The notes beneath the pieces are model-generated. The model saw only the letters and a program-made list of their open reading frames with translations, did no database searches and was not told the origin of the DNA. Of a stretch of 6,104 nt of DNA, positions 1 through 6,104 are shown one piece after another (position 1 is the stretch's first letter; each line of letters starts with the position of its first letter). The position numbers were made by a program, and so were the translations under genes. The stretch comes from JAITWN01 sp964388175 (lineage in GTDB: Bacteria > Pseudomonadota > Gammaproteobacteria > SZUA-140). The DNA is taken from positions 1 through 6,104 of the forward strand of contig CAYLYS010000095.1 of NCBI GenBank assembly GCA_964388175.1, read 5' to 3'.

Positions 1-2349
<2,349 letters not shown>

Positions 2350-2370
2350 CGGGAATCCTCAAGATTGATT

Positions 2371-2384
2371 AGAGACCAGTCTCT
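2371..2384. repeat. Short perfect inverted repeat upstream of rpoB
   Basis: The arms AGAGAC and GTCTCT flank two bases. As RNA this would give a 5-bp stem with a four-base loop, ending about 10 nt before the rpoB ribosome binding site (GAGG, 2357-2360). It may shape the rpoB leader or a processing site, but it is short and could be chance. Confidence 0.4.
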
Positions 2385-2427
2385 CCAGGCACGATGGTTC
2401 GCCGTTCGGGATACCGGACTGCAAAGC

Positions 2428-2469
2428 AAAAACAGCCCTCGATCCAGGGACATTCCTGTCCCCGGATCG
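2428..2469 (-). terminator. Terminator-like hairpin (probable attenuator) between rplL and rpoB
   Basis: On the minus strand a 13-bp stem with one G-U pair (2440-2445, 2446 and 2447-2452 with 2457-2462, 2463 and 2464-2469) closes on the loop GGAA, which fits the GNRA tetraloop pattern. A run of five T follows at 2432-2428. Seven bases separate the stem from the T run, which is longer than in a standard intrinsic terminator, so partial termination is more plausible than complete stop. It starts 41 nt after the rplL stop. E. coli has a partial attenuator at the same place that lowers rpoBC transcription relative to the ribosomal protein genes; the same role here is inferred from position and structure. 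Confidence 0.75.
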
Positions 2470-2510
2470 GGAGCCCACAACTGTGACCTGCCAGACCTTC
2501 AGAAGTTCGC

Positions 2511-2885
2511 TTACTTGAGCTCAACCGAAGCGCCAGCCTCCTCGAGTTGCTTCTTCATGCTTTCAGCATCCGCCTTGGAAACCGCTTCCTTGACGGTCGA
2601 CGGCACGCCTTCCACCAGGTCCTTGGCTTCCTTCAGGCCCAGGCCGGTGATGGCACGGATGGTCTTGATGACGTTGACCTTGTTCTCGCCAAAGCCCTTC
2701 AGGATGACGTCGAATTCGGTCTGTTCCTCGACAACGGCGGCAGCGCCTGCGGGGGCCGCAACGGCAACAGCGGCGGCAGCGGCGGAAACGCCGAACTTGT
2801 CTTCCATCGCCTTGATCAGGTCGACGACTTCCAGCACGGTCATGTTGGAAATGGTGTCGAGAATTTCTTGGGTGCTAACAGCCAT
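2511..2885 (-). CDS. rplL: 50S ribosomal protein L7/L12
   Basis: L7/L12 is the multicopy stalk protein of the large subunit. Its dimers bind the C-terminal helix of L10, and its mobile C-terminal domains recruit and stimulate EF-Tu, EF-G and other GTPase factors. The 124 residues show the expected layout: an N-terminal dimerisation domain (about 1-33, containing MTVLEVVDLIKAMEDKFGVS), a flexible Ala/Val-rich hinge (about 34-53), and a factor-binding domain (about 55-124) with TEFDVILKGFG, KVNVIKTIRAITGLGLKEAK and a final VELK. The length is normal for the family. The ATG has a strong AGGAG nine nt upstream. It follows rplJ after 49 nt without a visible terminator, as expected for co-expression of L10 and L12. 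Confidence 0.98.
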   Translation of the reverse strand: MAVSTQEILDTISNMTVLEVVDLIKAMEDKFGVSAAAAAVAVAAPAGAAAVVEEQTEFDVILKGFGENKVNVIKTIRAITGLGLKEAKDLVEGVPSTVKEAVSKADAESMKKQLEEAGASVELK

Positions 2886-2934
2886 GGATCTATGCTCCTA
2901 AAAACGATTCTTGAATGATTGGAAACCGATGGGA

Positions 2935-3459
2935 TCAGGCCGCCTGCTTCTGGTCGCGGATAGCGGCGACGGTGCGGGCAAGCTTGTTCGCCGGCTCGGC
3001 CAGCGTGCGGACGAACTTGCTGATCGGGGCCTGAATCGTGCCCATCAGCATGCTGATCGCCTCGTCTCTCGACGGCAGTGTGGCCAAGCGCTTGGCGTCT
3101 TCCGCAGTCAGCAGCCTGCCTGGCAGCGCGACGACCCTGATGACGAGCTTGTCGTGTTCCTTGGCAAACTCGGTCATCACCCGCGCGGCGGCGCCCGGCT
3201 CGTCCGTGGACAGCGCGAGCACCAGCGGTCCGGTAAGCGCATCCTGCATGCAGGCGAATCCGGTATCCGCAACGGCGCGGCGGGCCAGCGTATTCTTCAC
3301 CACGCGCAGATACACGCCGGCCTGGCGTGCCCTATTGCGCAGCTTGGTCATCTGCCCCACGGTAAGACCGCTGTACTCGGCCGCTATCGCAGACTGCGCG
3401 ACAGCCGCACGAGCGGCGACATCGGCGACGATGGCCTTCTTTTCTTCAAATGAAAGCAA
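2935..3459 (-). CDS. rplJ: 50S ribosomal protein L10, TTG start
   Basis: L10 anchors the L7/L12 stalk: its N-terminal domain binds 23S rRNA next to L11 and its C-terminal helix carries L12 dimers. In E. coli the L10-L12 complex also represses its own mRNA. The 174-residue product begins LSFEEKKAIVADV after the initiator, and contains GVYLRVVKNTLARRAV (48-63), EPGAAARVMTEFAKEH (87-102) and RLATLPSRDEAI (124-135). It ends in a helical tail FVRTLAEPANKLARTVAAIR. The start is TTG at 3459, chosen because it gives the family N-terminus and has AGAGGGTG upstream (3472-3465), with eight nt between GAGG and the start. The frame stays open a further 82 codons to an ATG at 3705, but that stretch looks like leader RNA. 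The next gene is rplL. Confidence 0.95.
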   Translation of the reverse strand: MLSFEEKKAIVADVAARAAVAQSAIAAEYSGLTVGQMTKLRNRARQAGVYLRVVKNTLARRAVADTGFACMQDALTGPLVLALSTDEPGAAARVMTEFAKEHDKLVIRVVALPGRLLTAEDAKRLATLPSRDEAISMLMGTIQAPISKFVRTLAEPANKLARTVAAIRDQKQAA

Positions 3460-3515
3460 ACGTTCACCCTCTTGGTCGATCCTGCGCGGGTCCGTTTCAC
3501 CGGATTCCGACAGGA

Positions 3516-3541
3516 CGGGTTCAACTCCCGGGTTCAACTCC
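3516..3541. repeat. Perfect 13-bp tandem duplication in the rplJ leader
   Basis: Two adjacent identical copies of CGGGTTCAACTCC (plus strand) occupy 3516-3528 and 3529-3541. The minus-strand unit is GGAGTTGAACCCG. The hexamer AGGACG also follows the second copy, and AGGAC precedes the first. The unit length is not a multiple of three, which fits a noncoding leader rather than an extended L10 reading frame. Confidence 0.95.
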
Positions 3542-3542
3542 A

Positions 3543-3574
3543 GGACGCCGCCAACATCGAATATGCAGGCGTCC
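3543..3574 (-). other. Stem-loop in the rplJ leader
   Basis: GGACGCC (3574-3568) pairs perfectly with GGCGTCC (3549-3543) in the transcript, enclosing 18 nt in which CAT and ATG can form a small inner stem around ATTCG. It lies about 80 nt before the rplJ start and next to the 13-bp repeat. It may be part of the L10-binding structure; this is a hand fold only. Confidence 0.5.
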
Positions 3575-3697
3575 CACCTACGGTGACCGTCACAGCATTC
3601 TGTTTCGGAGGCACCGTCTGCGCAGGCGGCAATCAGTGACGACTCGCCATTAAGTCCGGATGCCTTGCGGCAACCGGTCGCCTGCGGTCTTCGACGA

Positions 3698-3722
3698 CCC
3701 CGCACGCCGATGGCGTGCGGGG
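3698..3722 (-). terminator. Perfect 11-bp hairpin after rplA, no T tract
   Basis: On the minus strand CCCCGCACGCC is followed by the loop ATC and the exact complement GGCGTGCGGGG. The stem begins 20 nt after the rplA stop. The bases after it (TCGTCGAAGACC) contain no T run, so it is not a classical intrinsic terminator. It could protect the rplKA mRNA 3' end, mark a processing site, cause partial termination, or belong to the L10 leader fold. Confidence 0.6.
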
Positions 3723-3742
3723 CAGCCCAAAGCCTGTATCGA

Positions 3743-4438
3743 TCAGAGCGACAGTGTCGACTGATCGACCGTCAATCCCGGTCCCATCGTGGTGGAAACC
3801 GAGATTTTCTTCAGATATACACCCTTCGCCGTGCTGGGCTTGGAGCGGTTCAGCGCCGAGATCAGCGTGCCGAGGTTTTCGCGCAACGCGGCGACGGAAA
3901 AATCCGCCTTGCCGATGCTGCAGTGCACCACGCCACCCTTGTCGGCGCGGTACTGCACCTGACCGGCCTTGGCGTTGTTGACCGCCGTGACGACGTCCGC
4001 CGTGACCGTGCCCACCTTGGGGTTGGGCATCAAGCCGCGCGGGCCGAGGATCTGGCCGAGTTGGCCGACCACACGCATGGCATCAGGCGTGGCGATGGCG
4101 ATGTCGAAATCGATGGTGCCGGCCTTGATGGTGGCGGCGAGATCGTCGAAACCGACGATGTCCGCACCAGCGGCCCGCGCCGCATCGGCCTTCTCGCCCT
4201 GGGCGAAGACCGCGACACGCACCGACTTGCCGGTACCGTTCGGCAGCACGGTCGAACCACGCACCACCTGGTCGGATTTGCGCGCGTCGATGCCGAGATT
4301 GACGCTGACATCGACCGATTCGTTGAACTTCACCTTGGACAGATCCTTCAGCAGCGCCAGCGCTTCATCGAGCGGGTACTGCTTGAACGGATCGATCTTG
4401 GTACGGATCTCCTGAAGACGCTTGCTCAGTTTGGCCAT
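3743..4438 (-). CDS. rplA: 50S ribosomal protein L1
   Basis: L1 binds 23S rRNA at the mobile stalk by the E site and helps deacylated tRNA leave. In E. coli it also represses the rplK-rplA mRNA. The 231-residue product (E. coli 234) begins MAKLSKRLQEIRTKIDPFK. It has TVLPNGTGKSVRVAVFA (63-79), the L1 signature region VGQLGQILGPRGLMPNPKVG (124-143), and QVQYRADKGGVVHCSIGK (160-177). The end, KGVYLKKISVSTTMGPGLTV, is typical of the family. The chosen ATG lies 2 nt after the rplK stop. Its GGAGG (4450-4446) sits inside the last rplK codons, seven nt away, so translational coupling to rplK is likely. The frame is open further upstream, but through rplK in another frame, so a longer start is not credible. 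Confidence 0.98.
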   Translation of the reverse strand: MAKLSKRLQEIRTKIDPFKQYPLDEALALLKDLSKVKFNESVDVSVNLGIDARKSDQVVRGSTVLPNGTGKSVRVAVFAQGEKADAARAAGADIVGFDDLAATIKAGTIDFDIAIATPDAMRVVGQLGQILGPRGLMPNPKVGTVTADVVTAVNNAKAGQVQYRADKGGVVHCSIGKADFSVAALRENLGTLISALNRSKPSTAKGVYLKKISVSTTMGPGLTVDQSTLSL

Positions 4439-4440
4439 GA

Positions 4441-4869
4441 TTACACCTCCGTCTCGAGACCCATGCTGCGCGCGCTGCCGGCGATGGTACGCACGGCGGC
4501 ATCCAGATCGGCAGCGGTCAGATCGGGCATCTTGGCACGGGCGATTTCCTCGAGCTGGGCGCGCGTGACCTTGCCGACCTTGTTGCTGTTCGGCGTAGCG
4601 CTGCCGGACTCGATGCCGACGGCTTTCTTCAGCAGCACGGTGGCGGGCGGCGTCTTGGTGATGAAGGTAAAGCTGCGGTCGCTGTAGACGGTGATAACCA
4701 CCGGCAGCGGCAGACCCGGCTCGACACTCTGCGTCTGGGCGTTGAACGCCTTGCAGAACTCCATGATGTTGACACCGCGCTGACCGAGCGCGGGGCCGAC
4801 CGGCGGGCTCGGATTGGCCTTGCCGGCAGGAATCTGAAGCTTGATGTAAGCTTCGACTTTCTTTGCCAT
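4441..4869 (-). CDS. rplK: 50S ribosomal protein L11
   Basis: L11 binds the GTPase-associated region of 23S rRNA at the stalk base. It contacts L10, takes part in EF-G function, and is needed for RelA activation and for thiopeptide (thiostrepton) sensitivity. The 142 residues match the family length. The N-terminal domain contains KLQIPAGKANPSPPVGPALG (10-29), with the proline pair at 22-23 lying where thiopeptide-resistance changes are known, then GVNIMEFCKAFNAQT (32-46). The RNA-binding C-terminal domain ends with the L11 signature DLDAAVRTIAGSARSMGL (121-138). The ATG has GGGAG upstream (4882-4878). It probably forms a translational unit with rplA. Confidence 0.98.
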   Translation of the reverse strand: MAKKVEAYIKLQIPAGKANPSPPVGPALGQRGVNIMEFCKAFNAQTQSVEPGLPLPVVITVYSDRSFTFITKTPPATVLLKKAVGIESGSATPNSNKVGKVTRAQLEEIARAKMPDLTAADLDAAVRTIAGSARSMGLETEV

Positions 4870-4956
4870 GATTCAATCTCCCGGGTGCAAGCGCCGCATC
4901 GCGGCTCCCCGTGCCAAGTTAAGTAAACAGGACGAAAACAGACTGCGAAAAACGTA
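4870..4956 (-). promoter_or_regulatory. rplK leader with a candidate L1 operator
   Basis: In the transcript CGGG (4911-4908) can pair with CCCG (4885-4882). Inside this lies an asymmetric internal loop of GA on one side (4907-4906) and GCTTGCA on the other (4892-4886), then a stem GCCGC/GCGGC (4905-4901 with 4897-4893) with loop GAT. The outer stem touches the rplK ribosome binding site. Known L1 targets in 23S rRNA and in L1-regulated mRNAs have an outer stem, a short GA strand facing a longer strand, and an inner stem beginning GCC or GGC. The longer strand here does not match the remembered rRNA sequence, so the assignment is tentative. The part next to nusG is T-rich without an obvious hairpin. 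Confidence 0.45.
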
Positions 4957-5514
4957 CTAGCTCTTCTCTACCTGCGCGAACTCGAGCTCCACCGGCGTGG
5001 AACGCCCGAAGATGGTGACCGCCACGCGCAGACGGCTCTTTTCGTAATTGACTTCCTCGACCACGCCGCTGAAATCGGCGAAGGGACCGTCGATGACGCG
5101 CACCACTTCGCCCGGCTCGAACAGCACCTTCGGCTTCGGCTTCTCGACCCCCTCCTGGATGCGATCCATGATCTGCATCGCCTCCTTGTCGGAGATCGGC
5201 GCCGGGCGGTCGGAGGTGCCGCCGATGAAGCCCATGACCTTGGGCACTTCCTTGACCAGATGCCAGGTGGCTTCGTCCATTTCCATCTGGATCAGGACAT
5301 AACCGGGGAAAAATTTGCGGTCGCTGCGGCGCTTCTGTCCGCCGCGCATTTCCACCACTTCTTCGGTCGGCACCAGGATGTCGCCGAAACGCTCGACCAT
5401 GCCGCTGTGGGCGATGCGCTCCTTGAGCGAGCGGATTGCCTGCTGTTCGTAGCCCGAATAAACGTGGACCACGTACCAACGCTTCTTCGGGGTATCCGTG
5501 TCTGCTTTAGCCAT
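4957..5514 (-). CDS. nusG: Transcription termination/antitermination factor NusG
   Basis: NusG binds RNA polymerase through its N-terminal domain, increasing processivity. Through its C-terminal KOW domain it contacts Rho, or ribosomal protein S10 to couple transcription with translation. The 185-residue product begins MAKADTDTPKKRWYVVHVYS. The NGN domain covers about 12-125 and contains ERFGDILVPTEEVVEMRGGQ (41-60), KFFPGYVLIQM (67-77) and TWHLVKEVPKVMGFIGG (83-99). The KOW domain covers about 130-185, with FEPGEVVRVIDGPFADFSG and VNYEKSRLRV. The frame is open for 22 codons upstream, but those overlap the end of secE in another frame, whereas this ATG is 5 nt after the secE stop and has GGAGG nine nt upstream. 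Confidence 0.97.
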   Translation of the reverse strand: MAKADTDTPKKRWYVVHVYSGYEQQAIRSLKERIAHSGMVERFGDILVPTEEVVEMRGGQKRRSDRKFFPGYVLIQMEMDEATWHLVKEVPKVMGFIGGTSDRPAPISDKEAMQIMDRIQEGVEKPKPKVLFEPGEVVRVIDGPFADFSGVVEEVNYEKSRLRVAVTIFGRSTPVELEFAQVEKS

Positions 5515-5519
5515 CGCCC

Positions 5520-5867
5520 TCAGCCTCCCCCGCCCATCACCAGCTTGACGACCCATGTCAGGATCGAGTCGAACAACCAAAGAATCAATGCGATGATCAC
5601 GACCATGACCATGACCATGAGCGTGCTCTGGGTCGTTTCCTTGCGTGTCGGCCAGACGACCTTGCGCACCTCGGTGCGCGCCTCGCCGATATAGGCGAAG
5701 GTATGTCGTCCGGGTGTCGTCTGGTAAAAAACCGCAGCGGCGACAGCGCCGGCTACCAGCAGACCGAGGACACGAAACAGCAGCGGCTGATTGCCATAGT
5801 AATAGAACGCAAGCAGCGCGCCGACGACGATCAGCGCCGCGAGCAAAAATTTGATCTTGTCTGCCAT
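5520..5867 (-). CDS. secE: Preprotein translocase subunit SecE
   Basis: SecE is the essential small subunit that clamps the SecY channel in the inner membrane. The 115-residue product has three predicted membrane segments, about 6-22, 32-48 and 83-108, as in gammaproteobacterial SecE; many other bacteria have only one. Between the second and third lies the conserved cytoplasmic helix and hinge RTEVRKVVWPTRKETTQ (64-80). The ATG is the only reasonable start: an in-frame TGA lies one codon upstream. The Shine-Dalgarno match is weak (only GAG close to the start). The protein ends in four glycines whose codons supply the nusG ribosome binding site. It lies 17 nt after tRNA-Trp and is almost certainly co-transcribed with nusG. 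Confidence 0.97.
   Translation of the reverse strand: MADKIKFLLAALIVVGALLAFYYYGNQPLLFRVLGLLVAGAVAAAVFYQTTPGRHTFAYIGEARTEVRKVVWPTRKETTQSTLMVMVMVVIIALILWLFDSILTWVVKLVMGGGG
5524..5528 (-). promoter_or_regulatory. nusG ribosome binding site inside secE
   Basis: GGAGG lies in the last two glycine codons of secE (GGA GGC before TGA), nine nt from the nusG ATG. Ribosomes finishing secE would cover it, so nusG translation is probably coupled to secE. It also settles the nusG start at 5514. Confidence 0.85.
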
Positions 5868-5884
5868 TTCTCAGTGCTGCCCAA

Positions 5885-5960
5885 TGGCAGGCCAGGAGGG
5901 AATCGAACCCCCAACCTGCGGTTTTGGAGACCGCCGCTCTGCCAATTGAGCTACTGGCCT
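5885..5960 (-). tRNA. tRNA-Trp (anticodon CCA)
   Basis: The minus strand folds as a full 76-nt tRNA. The acceptor stem is AGGCCAG with CTGGCCT, the anticodon stem is GCGGT/ACCGC around the loop CTCCAAA, and the T arm contains GGTTCGATTCC. The anticodon CCA (5927-5925) decodes UGG, tryptophan. The discriminator base is G and the 3' CCA is encoded (5887-5885). It sits between tuf and secE, so it may be cut from a longer transcript. The 3' end is only 17 nt from the secE start. Confidence 0.98.
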
Positions 5961-5970
5961 ATAACCTTCC

Positions 5971-5999
5971 GATGCATACCGGCCGCAGCCGTCCGCATC
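5971..5999 (-). other. Stem-loop just upstream of tRNA-Trp
   Basis: GATGC (5999-5995) pairs with GCATC (5975-5971) in the transcript, enclosing a second stem CGGC/GCCG around the loop TGCG. It ends 10 nt before the mature tRNA 5' end and may influence processing of a tuf-tRNA precursor. No T run follows it, so it is not an intrinsic terminator. The rest of the 92-nt spacer shows no gene and no convincing promoter. Confidence 0.4.
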
Positions 6000-6025
6000 T
6001 CCTCTTTCGCTACCCGAACAGGAAT

Positions 6026-6044
6026 GGGCGGTGATTCACCGCCC
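6026..6044 (-). terminator. GC hairpin after tuf, weak terminator candidate
   Basis: GGGCGGTG and CACCGCCC form a perfect 8-bp stem around AAT, starting 8 nt after the tuf stop. The bases that follow (ATTCCTGTTCGGG) contain only scattered T. It may stabilise the tuf 3' end or terminate partially. Read-through into tRNA-Trp and secE is plausible. Confidence 0.55.
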
Positions 6045-6052
6045 GCATCCCC

Positions 6053-6104
6053 TTACTTAATGACTTTGGTAACGACGCCGGCGCCGACCGTGCGGCCGCC
6101 CTCG
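6053..6104 (-). CDS. tuf: Elongation factor Tu, last 17 codons (partial)
   Basis: EF-Tu delivers aminoacyl-tRNA to the ribosomal A site as a GTP complex. Only the end of domain 3 is in the window: the codons before TAA read EGGRTVGAGVVTKVIK, the standard C-terminus of bacterial EF-Tu, in which GGRTVGAGVV is nearly invariant. The rest lies beyond the right edge. This gene order is the usual place for one tuf copy; whether a second copy exists cannot be seen. Confidence 0.95.
   Translation of the reverse strand, partial: EGGRTVGAGVVTKVIK

Larger units (their letters stand above)
3460..3742 (-). promoter_or_regulatory. Untranslated leader of rplJ-rplL (candidate L10 leader)
   Basis: This 283-nt spacer between rplA and rplJ is the longest gene-free stretch in the window. 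It contains a perfect 11-bp hairpin near its start (3698-3722), several possible stems in the middle, a 7-bp stem (3543-3549 with 3568-3574) around an 18-nt interior, a 13-bp tandem repeat (3516-3541), and the rplJ ribosome binding site. In E. coli and many relatives this region carries the L10 leader, where the L10-L12 complex binds and represses translation. Position and potential structure fit that role, but I cannot show the conserved binding motif. A promoter could also be here; I see no convincing one. Confidence 0.6.

Noticed and set aside
3652..3673. Possible sigma-70 promoter for rplJ: TTGCCG followed by TAATGG after 15 nt
   Set aside because: The spacing is short and the -10 element is poor. 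E. coli has a promoter in this area, but the sequence here does not support a call.
3665..4687. A 340-codon open frame on the plus strand opposite rplA and rplK
   Set aside because: It is fully antisense to two conserved ribosomal protein genes and their spacer, with no recognisable protein features.
3743..4876. Longer 377-residue L1 from an upstream ATG
   Set aside because: The extra N-terminal part reads through rplK in another frame; the ATG at 4438 gives the normal L1 N-terminus and has a well-placed GGAGG.
4906..4956. T-rich stretch after nusG as a terminator or rplK promoter
   Set aside because: No hairpin precedes the T runs, and no -35/-10 pair with good spacing is visible.
5515..5580. 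22-residue N-terminal extension of NusG
   Set aside because: It overlaps the end of secE and is not part of the family; the start at 5514 has a clear ribosome binding site.

Overview
This window is a conserved housekeeping locus. It holds the secE-nusG-rplK-rplA-rplJ-rplL-rpoB cluster, preceded by a tRNA-Trp gene and the 3' end of an EF-Tu gene. Every gene lies on the minus strand, so transcription runs from right to left. The DNA is GC-rich. The order tuf - tRNA-Trp - secE - nusG - rplKAJL - rpoB, the RpoB N-terminus (MPYSYTEKKSIRKDFGKRP) and an RpoB insertion that I recall from Xanthomonas-type proteins suggest a gammaproteobacterium outside the enterics, possibly early-branching. That placement is inference from remembered sequences, not from a search.

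Layout in transcription order. At 6104-6053 are the last 17 codons of tuf, followed by a GC hairpin. At 5960-5885 is tRNA-Trp (anticodon CCA) with an encoded 3' CCA. After only 17 nt comes secE (5867-5520), then nusG (5514-4957), whose ribosome binding site lies inside the glycine codons that end secE. An 87-nt gap leads to rplK (4869-4441) and contains a hairpin with an asymmetric internal loop that resembles an L1 operator. rplA (4438-3743) follows after 2 nt. A 283-nt leader then precedes rplJ (3459-2935, TTG start) and rplL (2885-2511). A 161-nt spacer with a terminator-like hairpin leads to rpoB, which starts at 2349 and runs off the left edge.

The genes belong together functionally. EF-Tu and the L10/L12 stalk, with L11 and L1, serve the translation factor and tRNA sites of the large ribosomal subunit. 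NusG and the RNA polymerase beta subunit link transcription to translation, and SecE is part of the protein-export channel. The long spacers sit where E. coli has its regulatory sites: the L1 operator before rplK, the L10 leader before rplJ, and the attenuator between rplL and rpoB.

The main irregularity is technical. A run of 10 Ns at 687-696 sits inside the rifampicin-resistance region of rpoB. The flanking sequence implies that about 50 nt are missing, so the apparent frameshift is very likely an assembly artefact. I found no mobile element, CRISPR array, defence system or plausible undescribed system. The points of interest are the leader RNAs and the rpoB gap.
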